From assembly GCA_001683735.1 (NCBI GenBank), contig LUGG01000019.1, positions 248,001-312,000 on the forward strand: a DNA stretch of 64,000 bases, written 5' to 3'. The first letter of the stretch is position 1. Each line of letters opens with the position of its first letter. This DNA comes from Grifola frondosa. Its lineage: Eukaryota; Basidiomycota; Agaricomycetes; Polyporales; Grifolaceae. The notes below the pieces were generated by a model that saw only the letters and a program-made list of their open reading frames with translations, did not search any database and was not told the origin of the DNA. This document shows, piece by piece, positions 11,002-22,036 of this stretch. The position numbers and the translations under genes were made by a program.

Positions 11002-12034
11002 ATGTCGCTGGCTACGTCGCTCTCGAGGCAACCGTTCTTGCTGTACACGGCGGGGACACCCAATGGTCATAAGGTTTCCATTTGCTCGAGGAACTCAAGG
11101 CCCTATACGGACTAGAATACGAGTAAGTTTGTGTGTTCGTACATCCCACCTCATGCGTGGTAACGGATTTTGGCGCTGCCGCAGCGTCCATGCGATCGAC
11201 ATTTCGAAGAACACGCAGAAAGAGCCCTGGTTCATCAAGCTGAATCCAAACGGCCGCATTCCCGTGCTCGTCGACAGGAATCGCGCGAACTTCACCGTGT
11301 TTGAGACCGCGGCGATCTTGTTGTCCTCGAGCAGCATTACGACACCCAGCTGGCGTTCTCGTTCGACCCGGCGACGCGCCCGAACGATTATAGTGAGATG
11401 CTGCAGTGGATGTTCTTCACGGTACGGTGTTTCTTGCTCATTTGGTCTGCTTATTGGTGATGTTCGTTGGTGGATGGCATAGCACGGAGGCATCGGCCCT
11501 ATGCAGGGACAAGGTGTGTCTCGCTAGAGTGTTCCTCCATGTCGCCCGATTAAAGCATGATACTTTAGCAAACCACTTCCTCCGTTTTGCGCGTGAAGAT
11601 ATCCCATATGCAAAGAACCGTGAGCAGCCGTGAGCTCGCATGCAAGCTCTTTTAAATTCACACCCTGCTTGTCCCTACAGGTTATCTGAACGAGACGAAA
11701 CGCTTGTATGGCGTCTTGGATATTCGTCTGACCGGCCGGGACTGGCTTGCTGGTCCCGAGCGCGGCAAATACAGCGTTGCGGACATAAATGCACTCCCCT
11801 GGTGAGTATCTTGACCGGAGTTTTCCAATATATGCTGATTCGTGACGATCTCTGGCGATCAGGGTGAGCCGGTATGATTTTACTGGTATAGAATCGCTGG
11901 ATCCGTGGCCTAACGTTAAAGTAGGTCGCATACTTTTCATTCTTTCTGCCGGTTTCTGAGCCAACATTTGGTAGGCTTGGGTAGAGCGCGGCCTTATGAG
12001 GCCCGCTGTGAAGGCTGGCATGCAAATTCCCTGA
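11002..12034 (+). CDS. Glutathione S-transferase, Ure2/GTT-like, about 7 exons
   Basis: Soluble cytosolic enzyme predicted to conjugate or reduce substrates with glutathione. The thioredoxin-fold half reads [50 protein letters not shown]. The C-terminal helical half includes the motif [35 protein letters not shown], the block [20 protein letters not shown] (which holds the folding-capping motif) and the end [11 protein letters not shown]. Two frame changes, each equal to one missing base, lie near 11077 (between KVS and LEELK) and near 11320 (between AAILL and LEQHYD). Everything else splices cleanly, so an intact gene with sequence errors is as likely as a recent pseudogene. The final 50 coding bases and 3' flank are duplicated at 13458-13535. 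Confidence 0.75.
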
Positions 12035-12147
12035 ATATTTTATGTTCTGTACCTCATGCGCCCCCAAGCTGGAAGCCGACGTCCAAGCATGGTCTATGAT
12101 ACATGCACTAGTAAGATATATTGCGGCCAATATATATACAATCTTCA

Positions 12148-13123
12148 CTACGCTATACATGGATCAGCTGATTCAGAGCCCAACCATGCAAAATGCCACA
12201 CGACAACTGTAGAATGCACCGCCCCAATAAATGAATCGACAACAAAACCGATGACTCCTGGAAGCGGCCGCCCAAATTCGGATTGAACTTCCCCGAAATC
12301 TGCTACCAAACTGACCAACCAACACAGCATGGCCCTGGTTCATGCCGAGTATAAGTATATAACCGAGACTCGAAGAGAAGCACGGGGCTTACCATTGACT
12401 AGATGCGAGAGGAATGGTCATGAGGTTTGCCGCATTGAAACATCCCGATGAGTTCGTCTTCTCTACATTCTATTCCACCGTGGTGAGAATAAAACTAACA
12501 ACAATGTGGAATTTGAACCTGCCTTGATCCAAACACGCCCATTAGGAACCTTTCGCAGCAAAAATGCGTAGATTTTTCCAACCAACACGTGTACACGGCA
12601 CAAACCGCGCATATTACTGCAAACGGTTTGGCTAATGGAAGGACAGGAGGAAGCCAATGGAACTTAAAAAGCAAGCAGGTTGAGAAAGCACATGAAATAC
12701 CTCAATCTACTCACAATATGACATAATAACAGGATCGGTTGACTTCCTTCCAAGCCTGGGCGAGCTCACCAGAATGGAGCTGCCATTTCTCAGAAAAATC
12801 GGACTCAGTGCAAGATGGATCCCGGGCGGCATCGCTCATCTTTGTGATGAGCGACAAGTAGTAGTCACGACCATATAAGATAATGACATGGTCATATATC
12901 CTTGACATCACTGAGGCAGCTGAGGATTGCAAAGACTCGCCGAAACGAGATTTTTTTCTCAGCTGTCGCAAGAGTTGAACGCATCAGTCCACAAAGAATG
13001 CGAGCACGACGACTCACCTTCTTCATGTGCCGGCAGAGTCTCTCCTGCTACGCCAGGAGACTTTGGGTCGTCCAATCCAACGGTGAGCATGGAATAAGGC
13101 TCAACCGAGGTGGTGGCTGACAT
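12148..13123 (-). pseudogene. Broken copy B of the membrane-protein family
   Basis: Same exon order as copies A and C, starting from ATG 13123 (MSATTSVEPYS). It has an A-run of seven (12951-12957 on the plus strand) where copy A has six, which shifts the frame at the start of exon 2. It also lacks about 16 bases in exon 3 relative to copy A (near 12630-12650, CCTTCCAT/TAGCCAAACCG), which shifts the frame again. The last exon is still open and ends WHFAWLGSESADPCIA. The upstream 330 bases match the promoter of copy A and the 3' end of the DUF6534 gene. Two independent lesions in an otherwise close copy point to a pseudogene. Confidence 0.7.
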
Positions 13124-13369
13124 CAGGATTTTGAAGAAAGTGAGAATACCCCCTATCGCTGTTTTAGAGTCGGGCGAGCGACAACAATAGGGGGTATTTT
13201 GCCCACTCCGTGCGCTTTGGAAAAGAGGAACATGGTATCGATTGGATATCCTCAGACAGCTAGTACTGGTACTTAAGTATACAACGGTCTGTAAACACTT
13301 GGTCCGAGAACAGTGTTAATTATAAAATCAGACGTCTGGGGATCCACTGATGATCCAGATATCCAGTCA

Positions 13370-13457
13370 TCGTTGGGTTAGCTCAGTTAGGTGTAAAATG
13401 CCTAGAAACGCATATCGGAACGAGGTGATCTGACACGAGAGATGATACTGACTGTTT
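13370..13457 (-). pseudogene. Fragment of the DUF6534 gene 3' end
   Basis: On the minus strand this matches the end of the DUF6534 gene at about 3087-3175, including its last intron (CTCAAACAGTCAGTATCATC and the acceptor TTTCTAGGCAT). It is too short to code by itself. It marks the edge of the duplicated block that carried the promoter of copy B, and it ends abruptly where the GST tail fragment begins. Confidence 0.75.
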
Positions 13458-13535
13458 GAGCGCGGCATTACGAGGCCTGCTGTGAAGGCCGGAATGCAAA
13501 TTCCCTGAACATTTTGTGTTCTGGACCTCATGCAT
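13458..13535 (+). pseudogene. Fragment of the GST gene 3' end
   Basis: Close copy of 11984-12061: it spans the last 50 coding bases of the GST gene ([11 protein letters not shown] and stop) and the start of its 3' flank (CTGAACATTTTGTGTTCTGG against CTGAATATTTTATGTTCTGT). No upstream GST exon is present. It lies downstream of membrane copy C, exactly as the genuine GST tail lies downstream of copy B, and so defines a tandem duplication. Confidence 0.8.
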
Positions 13536-13630
13536 CAAACTGGAAACCAACCTGTATGGTTGAAGTATGGTCTATAATACATGCACTACTAAGATACATC
13601 ATGGCTATCATATGTACACTCCTCACTATG

Positions 13631-14649
13631 CTACACACATATCAAAATTGATTCAGAGAACAACCGTTCAAAATGACACATAACGACCATAAAATGCACC
13701 AACCCAACAATAAAAAAATCCAAATAGAGATGACTGCTGGAAGTGACTGCCCAAACTCAGATTGAAGATCCTCCAGACCTGTTGCCAATGTTGCTGCGGC
13801 CATGACAAACCAAAATAGCAGGCACCTGGTTTATAACAAGTATAAGTAGGAGTGAGCCTTGCAGAGAAGTGTGGCACTCACCAACAATAAGATGCGAGAG
13901 GAACAGCCACGAGGTTTGACGCATTGAAAAATCCCGATGATTCCATCTTATCTATATTCTATTCCACCATTATGAGAATGGCACTAGCAACACTGTGAGA
14001 TTTAAACCTGCCTTCACCCAAACACGTCCATTAGGGACTCTTCGCAGCAAAAACACGTAGATATTGCCAACCAATAAGCCATAGAACCCGCAAAGCGCGG
14101 ATATCGCTGCAAAAGGTTTGCCTATGGGATATGTCGCAGGGATGGAGAGAAAGATGACGATGGAGCTCAAAATGCAAGCAGGTTAGAAGACCACATTGAA
14201 TACCTCAATGTACTCACAATATGACCCAAGAACAGAGCATGTTGAGACGCTTCCAAGCTTGGGTGAGCTCACCGGAATACAGCTGCCATTTTTCAGAAAA
14301 GTCGGACTCAGTGTAGCATGGATCCCGAGCAGCACCAATCATCTTTGCGATGAGTGATGAATAGTAATCTCGAGTATGTAAGAGGATGACATAGTCATAT
14401 ATGATTGACATCATTGAGACGGCTGAGGATTGCAAAGACTCGAAACGAGAATTCTTTGCAGCTGCGGCAGTAAGAGTTGAATGTATTATTCGACAAGGAA
14501 TGCGAGCACAGCGACTCACATTCCTGAACTGACGGCATGTCTCCTACTTCACCGGAAGACTCTGGGTTGTCTATGCCGGCGGTGGGAAGAAAAACGTTGG
14601 AAGTCTGGGCGGAGACGGGGGCGGACATGCAGATTTTGAGTAGTGACAA
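13631..14649 (-). CDS. Uncharacterised membrane protein, copy C
   Basis: The intact member of the three-copy family. It starts at 14649 (MSLLKIC) or, better supported by copy B, at 14628 (MSAPVSAQTS). Five exons join in frame. Recognisable stretches are SRFESLQSSAVSMMSIIYDY, SDFSEKWQLYSGELTQAW, SIVIFLSIPATYPIGKPFA, LLRRVPNGRVWVKA, FFNASNLVAVPLAS, a hydrophobic helix (CLLFWFVMAAATLA) and a final helix (FFIVGLVHFMVVM). The WQLYSGEL...W helix and the GxxxG-like second helix recall a large agaricomycete family of small membrane proteins with no known role. The upstream region differs from A and B before the ATG, so its promoter is not shared with them. Confidence 0.65.
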
Positions 14650-14854
14650 GTAGGAGGGATAGGGGGGCTGACCTGTAGCAGCTGTTAAGTAGCGTACTCA
14701 TATACATAGAGGTACATATGTGGAGATCTGTAGCCGATTAGATGAAGAGTGAGATACGATCAATTGCCAGATCACGTGCCTCAAAATTATCACAAGTTGG
14801 AAGTCACGATCACAGTACTAAGTCCAAAATTGTTGATCCCTGGCTCCTACTCTT

Positions 14855-17159
14855 ATGGCTCGCAGACATTCTGCCAAAACCAAGGGCTCCCGCTCGGAGC
14901 CTCGAAGAGTGAACCTCAAAGATAGCAAGATCAAACGCTGGAACAAGCCCTCTGACATCCCGCTGGACGAGGAGGACGAGTGTGCGTGTTTGCTCCATGT
15001 CGGCGCAGTGCATGTCTTAACTTAGCCAGCGCAGTTCATGCTTCCAGGGATAGAATACTTCTGGAGGGCGAAGACGTCGTGGAAGATGATGAGGGCGACG
15101 AAGACGAGGTGTTTGCCCTAAAGGGAGTCTCTGACAACTCGGACGACGACGACACAGAGGAAGAGGACACCGGAGGCGACGAGGATGATATAGACGACAT
15201 CCATTTCGCTGCAATAGAGGCAGCGGAAAAGGCGAAGAAAAAGGGCAAGGGAAAGAAGGGCAAGACGGTCCAGGAGCCCGAGTCCTCGGCAGAGTCGGAG
15301 TCAGAAGAGGAAGGTTGGGGGAAGAGCAAGTCCGCCTACTACTCGTCGAACGCGGCGCAGATCGAGTCTGATGATGAAGAAGCGAACGAGCTGGAGGAGC
15401 AGGAGGCGAAGCGGCTCCAGGCAAAGGTGAGAGATGACATGGGGGACGACGATTTTGGACTAGGCGATACTGTCGAAGTGGTAGCAGAGATGGAAGAGTA
15501 TGTACTTTCTCAGGTTTGCCTCTTGTGCAGCATCTTTAATATTCCCGTCCACCAGTGATGTCGCAGAGACACTTCCATCTGTAGGACAACCCTTGCCGCA
15601 GGACAAGAGGCGCTATTGCGCCATATAGAGAAGACCAACCCAGAGGCGCTCGCCCTGGCCCGCGACTGGGATGATGTGGCGCACAACCTCGTAAAGACTC
15701 AAGCCAAGCTCGCCAGGTGCGTATCTGCCACCCACGGTCTGCCGCCTGCCTTGACCTTGCACTCCTTCAGGATCGAGTCCGAGGACCCGAATGCGCTCAG
15801 CTTGAGCATGGTTCACTTGCATTACCGTGGGTTTCGAAGTTGCATTTTGGTGTTGTCTGTGCTAATTTTTACATACAGAGGCGCTCCTGACATACACCAC
15901 GACGCTCGCGTTCTACCTCCACCTCCGCGCGAGCGAGAAATACGCACAGCGCCCCGAACTGCTCCGCTCCCACCCGATTCTCAACCGTCTTCTTGCCCTC
16001 AAACAGTCACTCACCACACTGGAGGACCTCGACTTCGCTGCGTCTGACGATGATGAAGACGACGAAGATGACGAGGACGAAAGCGGATCTGAAGTGGACA
16101 TGGACGCGCTCATGGCCGACGCAGCGCAGCTCTGGGGATCCAAAAACAACGGCAAATCTCGCTTTGCCACAAAGAACAAGAGTAAATCTTTCGACCTCGA
16201 GGAACTCGAGGCGCTCCTGAAGGAGGCGGACGAAGTCATGGCGGATATCCCGAGCGCAGCAGACTCCAAACCCAAGCGCAAGACCAAAGTGCGCGAGGAA
16301 GAGCCGCCCAAAAAGAAGCGCAAGACCGCCAAACCCGCCGCACCCGTCTTCGACCTTGTCGAGCCAGACCTCAGCGGCGTTCGCAAGGGCAAATGGCCGC
16401 CGCACCGCACCGCGCGTCGACAGACGACGTGTATGGAGAGGCAAGCGTACTCGATCTGGCGGATGCGCAGGACAAGCAGGCACGCAAGAAGTCGCTGCAG
16501 TTCCACACGGCGAAAATCGAGAGCACGCGTGCGCGCCGTGCGGGCGCACGCGCATGGGCGGCGGGCGGCGACGATGACATCCCGTATCGTGAGCGCAAGA
16601 GGGAGAAGGAAGCGCGCATGGTGCGGGAGGCTGCGAAGACGCGTGGGCTGGCGAGATGATCTGGACGATGTAGAGCCAGAACCTAAGGAGGCCGCTCGCG
16701 AAAGAAGAGACGGAGAGACGATATGGAAGACGAATCCGACGGCGAACACGAAGAACAGGAGGACGGCTACTACGAACTCATTCAACGTAAATCAAAAGAG
16801 AGGAAAGAGAAGAAGAAGCAGGAGTACGAAGCTATGCAGGAGGCCGCGAGGTATGTCCCCTTCGATCCAATATTTTCCCGTACTCATGCACATCCTGCCC
16901 TTTCTGTAGACATGAGGAAGATGAAAGTGTGAATGGCCCTCGCTCGCTGACTAGAGCGATCTTGAAGAACAAAGGGTTGACACCTCATCGGTCGAAGAGC
17001 GTACGCAACCCTCGCGTGAAGAAACGCCAGAAGTACGAGAAGGCGAAGAAGAGGGTCGCGTCTCAAAAGGCCGTGTACAAGGGCGGCATTGGCGGCACCG
17101 GGAGATACGACGGAGAGAAGTCTGGTATATCCCGTGTGGTCAAGAGTGTCAGTTTGTAG
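14855..17159 (+). CDS. SAS10: SAS10/UTP3 small-subunit processome protein
   Basis: Nucleolar component of the U3 snoRNP small-subunit processome, needed for 18S rRNA maturation in yeast. The N-terminus MARRHSAKTKGS and IKRWNKPSDIPLDEEDE are followed by acidic runs, EEGWGKSKSAYYSSN, and the SAS10/UTP3 helical domain (TNPEALALARDWDDV, SHPILNRLLALKQSL). More acidic and Lys-rich segments lead to the highly conserved C-terminal block LTRAILKNKGLTPHRSKSVR, NPRVKKRQKYEKAKK and SGISRVVKS. The gene has about five exons. Frame changes occur near 15608 (one missing), 16390 (one missing), 16655 (one extra or two missing) and 16715 (one missing). Because SAS10 is essential in yeast and the conserved blocks on both sides are intact, these look like sequence errors rather than decay. 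Confidence 0.88.
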
Positions 17160-17432
17160 GCAACGCTACTTGCGCACAATACTATGTCATACCCTGTTAC
17201 ATGAATACAGCTGTACTGCTGCTCCGATCCACTATGGCTATTATCTGCTCGCGAAAGTCCCGTATCGGTGAGCACTACAACTGCAAAGAAAATGCGAACA
17301 ACACGATGCTCTACAAATATAGGAGTGTGATACAAAACAAGTGCGCGGTCCGATAATCAGGAAAGGGTGAAAGACTCCGTACAACCCCGAAACATGGAAT
17401 GATCTGTATCCGCTCTCGCTCCCAGAACACGA

Positions 17433-20400
17433 CTAATGGTACCCGCTAAATCCAGGTTGGTCTACGTTCATAGCGTTGCTTCCCTGCCCAATGTCGCCGC
17501 CCACCCGCGGCACGACGGAGGCCATGTGATTGAACTCCACTTCGCCGGTGATGGCCTGCGAGTACAGCCGCTTTATCTCTGCAGCCTGCTCCGCGCATTC
17601 TTCGTACGCATAGCTGTACTGCTCGAGGCCAGTAATGCAATTCGACACCTCCGGCCGGCCAAGGCGCGCTAGAAGCGTTCCAGCCTGGATGCAGCTGACG
17701 TGCATCACGGCAGAGTCGAGCCTCTGAAATAAAATAGATCAGTTCGAAGCAGGCATGAGGGCACGAGCCAACGCCACTAACCAGGTATCCATTCGACGCC
17801 AATACCCCCGCCTAAACCGGTCAAATCGTTTCAGCATATGAACGGCGACATGGAATGCACAATGGGTCTCACCAGACCTGCGATGCGCAGCGCCCCATGG
17901 AGGGCCTCGTCGACAACCTTACGCTTCCGATCTTCAATCTGCCCATGATTAGGCAGTACGTTCCCCGGACTGCCCGTGCGCGTCACGTCGTTGACCTCTC
18001 GAATCCCAAAGTCATCCAAAGCATTGCACAAGATGATCCACATGATATGATACGTGGCGTCACTCGCGCCTAATATACTTAAAGTTCAAATCCGTGGGAC
18101 AAACAGGGGATATTTGAACTCACACGCAGTGACTGCGCTAACGAAGTCCCATTCGGCCTCAAAGTTGCTGGGAACACCCACTTGTTGCAGGTGCTCGTCC
18201 CGCCATTCGACAAGCAGGTTCATGAAGTTGACAACCACATCCAGGGGAACGCCATCAGACTCGGTCGCCGGTCGCCACAACTGGCGAGACATTTGACGGG
18301 CGATGCGCGCTAGGGCGTGGGCGGCACGGTAGTAGCCCTGCGAACATTGAACGTCGGCGGCTGATTTGATAGGAATACACGGAGGGAAGCTCACCAAGAA
18401 CTGTTGGGAGAGACGCAAGGATGAAAAAAAGCAATCATGACTGAAACAGTGATTGGTTCTTACCTCCAACTGTTCTCTCGGAGAAGGTTGCGGGGCGTGC
18501 GACTGGATGATGTCTGGAGGAACAGGTCCAACAGTGTAGAAGTCGATATCATAATCATCATCGTCCCTATGTCAATTGTTCTTATTAAGAACAAAGGCAT
18601 TGAACGACAGAGAAGCTTACAGCATGGGTTTCCGTCTGTAATAGACACTTCGATATGCATCGGCGAGACAGGCCATCCACCATGCAAAAATCATGGTACC
18701 ACGAGCTTCAGGATCTTGAATATTTGCCATAACAGATTTGTGGTTGATCTGGGAACAATAATGCAGCCTTGGTCAGCGATAGTGACGTCGGAAAAAGTGT
18801 AGCACCCACCTGTAGGTCAAGCAGAAGCCGAATAGCTGACCCCAGCCAGAATCCATGAAATCCTGCCCAGCTGTGAGCATCATTGCTCCGTAAATGCTAC
18901 TACTCCGAGTCTCACCTGCATTATCCTCCATGCTCTCTGGAAAGACGAGCATCTTGTTAGCGACCGCATTTAATAGCGAAAGATATGGTCGACTCACGAC
19001 TCTGCAAAGGCTCAATGAGCAAGGCAATGACCACATGATCCGCGTTTGGGATTCTGTGTACTTTCATGTCTTCCGCGAGATCACGAGCCCGGTTTATTAG
19101 AGTCTTAGCAAGAAGACTCTGACCAGCGTTACGTTCTCGATCGGCATTGAACAACGGGTGTTCCGAGAACTTGGCACCCCATGCAACAACCGTAGCAACC
19201 AATCTAAACCGACGGTTCGAGAGCAGAACTTAGCATACTGGCCAAGTGGATGCAAGTGTACTCACGCTGGATGCAGCGGCTTGCGAGATGAATGACTGGA
19301 CTGCCCGTTGAGCGCGGTGTGGTAACCACCATGTAAGCCCATTAACCCAGAAGAATGTGGGGACTCGCTTCTAGACTGCGATGATGGCACAAGGTTGCTA
19401 TGCAGGCGATAACGGAACTGCGATGGGTTAAGGAGTGGAAGACGTGTGTGGACAATCTGAAAGAAAACCTCGGCGAGGTCAAGAGCGATCCTGGACGGAG
19501 GTTGTCAGAGTCGTATCATTGACGTGGAATGGATGTAGCCCAACTTTATCCGGTAATTCTCCTCGGAGAGCTGATGGGCAAGTGCGCCCCATTCACTATA
19601 TGCGCTCGCCAGAGAGGTATTCAAGCGCGACCCCGATCCATTCAAATACGGATCTGCCTGACTGGCAATTCCGAAAATGCTTGATCAGTCGGAGCAGCAG
19701 CTAATGTGTAGAGGAGCGCACCGTGAATCTGGAGGAGAAAACAGATAGGAAATTACTTCCAGCGTAGAAGTATCCACAGTAATCGATTTATGCTGCCAAT
19801 ATTGTTGTTGTTGAAATGGGAGTTGTGAAGTAGATGGTTGATAGGTAGTAGGCGAAGGCGTATGGGTAGTGGGTGGCATCAGGTCCATAGGACTGCTATG
19901 TAAGTTTGCCATGTCAGCAGTCAAGTCAATGAAAAATAAAACGAGACTCACATGCGGGAGCTAGATGATGTAGAACTACAATATTGTGAAGTACGTTCGC
20001 ACACCCTGCATACCAAGAACGAAACTTACGCTGAATTGCTAGCTGACAGAGTCCGAGGTCTCTTGGCCGCAGCAGCGTTTGCCTTCTTCTTCTCGGTAGT
20101 CGCTTGTTGAATATGATGTCTAAATGTAGACCAATTAGATAAGTGCACGAACGCTGCGAGGTCGGATACGAACGTGCAAGGGTAGTTCTTGGATAGACAG
20201 TGCTGTCTTGGTGGTCAAAACGTGGTCTCGATGTTGTAGAATATAGCTTACTTGACACTACACAAAGAATGAGAAGCAATTTAATCACACATAGTCGTGC
20301 TCAACGCACCTTGTCTTGACCCGGCAGTTGATTGCACTTGACCTTCCGGGATCTAACAGTATAGGAAGCAACTCCATAAATGCAACAGCTCGTGTGGGCG

Positions 20401-20622
20401 ACTCAACGGACCTGCATGCATCACAAGCAGTGTTCTGCTTCCGCGGGGTGGGAGCGTCTTTGCAAGTTCATGGATTTGGTTCTGCATAGATTGAGAGGTC
20501 AAGTTGAAAGCTGGAGACGGAGGTAAGATCACGGTGTCTCCGTGGTGACTGGTCGCGCAGAGATAGCGCTCACACTGGGTATTCGAACCGGATGCTTCAG
20601 ATTCGTGTTCAGGACGCTCCAT
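17433..20622 (-). CDS. Zn(II)2Cys6 zinc-cluster transcription factor
   Basis: Nuclear DNA-binding regulator of the Gal4 class. The start MERPEHESEASGS at 20622 fits the splice pattern. The zinc cluster is spread over four exons and reads CDACRSRKVKC, NQLPGQDK, CQHCLSKNYPC, giving the six cysteines with C-x2-C-x6-C-x8-C-x2-C-x6-C spacing. It is followed by a basic linker (TTEKKKANAAAAKRPRTL). Further downstream are a Ser/Gln/Pro-rich segment (about 19690-19950) and the helical middle region (RAAHALARIARQMSRQLW, FNADRERNAGQSLLAK, IMWIILCNALDDFGIREV) as in fungal-specific transcription factor domains. The end (DIGQGSNAMNVDQPG) is open to the stop at 17433. Exon boundaries in the middle were not all resolved. 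It is divergent from TOM22. Confidence 0.8.
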
Positions 20623-20904
20623 GTTACAGGTAGTGAGAGTATAGAAGAAAGTGACAGAAGGCGAGGGAGAGTTCCGAGAGTTAGCAGATATACAAGAGTA
20701 ATCCGGGGCAACTACATCCGGCGTATTACATACGCGCCGGGCTTGCGCAGCTGCTCTAATCTCGGGACCGAATCCATTAACGGTAAATACGATCAAACAC
20801 CGTTACCCCGGACCACGCCGGTCACATCAGCGTCACACACGACCCCAAATTTTGGTTCGTTCACGCTCATCGTTTTCAACGCCCTCCACGCCGCATTGCC
20901 CACC
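20623..20904. promoter_or_regulatory. Divergent promoter, zinc-cluster factor and TOM22
   Basis: The ATGs of the minus-strand factor and the plus-strand TOM22 gene are 282 bases apart, so both promoters must fit here. It contains a CGGNNCGCC-like stretch (TACGCGCCGGGC) and CCGGCG elements but no clear TATA box. Confidence 0.5.
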
Positions 20905-21411
20905 ATGGTCAAAGTCGAGATCGTCGAAGAAAAGGATCAGCAGGATTCCCGCTCCCCCTATGCATCCTCGTCATCCTCCCGCACGTCCTCTTCTGTTTCA
21001 CTCTCTTCTGTCGGCTCCGAGATCGACAGGGAAGAGTCATTCTACGAACGCCTCGCAGCTCTCGTTGACATAGTTCCTCCCACCACCCGGCACAAAATAT
21101 CCACCCGCATCTCTAACACGGCCGGATTCTTCAAGTCGACCGGCAAGCTGGTGGGGAACTTGGTGTGGATTGTCACAACGAGCGCGTTGTTGATTGGCCT
21201 GCCGCTGGCCTTGAGTCTTGAAGACGAGGCAAAGATTGTAGCGCAGGAGAAGGAGATGCTCGCTCAGCAGCAGGGTCAACAGGTGAGTAGTCGCTTCGAT
21301 GTCCCCAGGTCGCTTGACTAATCGTGCCTCGCAATACAGATGCTTGCACCCTCCATGTACCCCCCACCCAATCAACCTCAGCAAAAGGGGGTCGTGCCAC
21401 CTGGCTTCTAA
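20905..21411 (+). CDS. TOM22: TOM22, mitochondrial import receptor subunit
   Basis: Central receptor and organiser of the TOM complex in the mitochondrial outer membrane; it accepts precursors from TOM20 and TOM70. Two exons (20905-21282 and 21340-21411, intron with GTGAGT and CAG) give 149 residues. The acidic, Ser-rich N-terminus is cytosolic. FYERLAALVDIVPPTTRHKI precedes the single transmembrane helix (NLVWIVTTSALLIGLPLALS, about residues 90-110), and EDEAKIVAQEKEM with a Gln-rich tail ending VVPPGF faces the intermembrane space. All of these are classic fungal TOM22 features. No frame problem is seen. Confidence 0.92.
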
Positions 21412-22036
21412 TTCTCTGTCACGACTGCCCGAGCCCCCGTCCTCGCAGATATGTCCTATGTAATATAGCAGCCCCCTCATGCATATGGTTCTGAACCGCA
21501 GTGCGAAGCGTTCCTGAAGGTGCCCAACTTGTTCATCCCCTTCTCAGGCAGGCCTAGAGGTCAGCTTCGCGATTCGCTGATTGTCTGAGAACCTGCCAAA
21601 CGGGCCCCGTGTCAAGCACAACGGAATTTCCTTCCCGGGGGACGAGGTTGATTCACTGAACCGCCGGCAAGCTATGTTGAGCGAGCATCTCCGATCCTGT
21701 ATCATCGAGATCTTTCCTTCTAAGAACAGGTCACGGCTTCACCGAAGAATCTCCACTTGAGCGGTCTTAGACTTGGTATCGAGTCAAGCGCACCACTTAG
21801 GTTATACCGCTAGCATGACAAGACAGCACTTTATTATCGGTACGTACACAAGCAGAAGCCGGCAATGCGTCACGCGACATTGTACTACGGCCGTCTATCA
21901 GCTTTCTGACTCCGTGCAAAGTCCAGAGTGACTCACTGATTCAGAAGGTTCCCGAGAGGGAGGGAATACCACGGGCCGTGAATAATTGTCGCTAGAATCT
22001 AAGTCAGTTAATGCAGGATGGGCAGGAGCAGTTTAC
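21412..22036. other. Intergenic between convergent genes
   Basis: TOM22 and NDUFA9 converge here, so the stretch should hold both terminators. No reading frame or repeat of note was seen. Confidence 0.4.

Noticed and set aside
15017..15424. Antisense frames rich in Pro/Ser over the SAS10 acidic regions
   Set aside because: They are antisense of Glu/Asp codon runs, a common compositional artefact.
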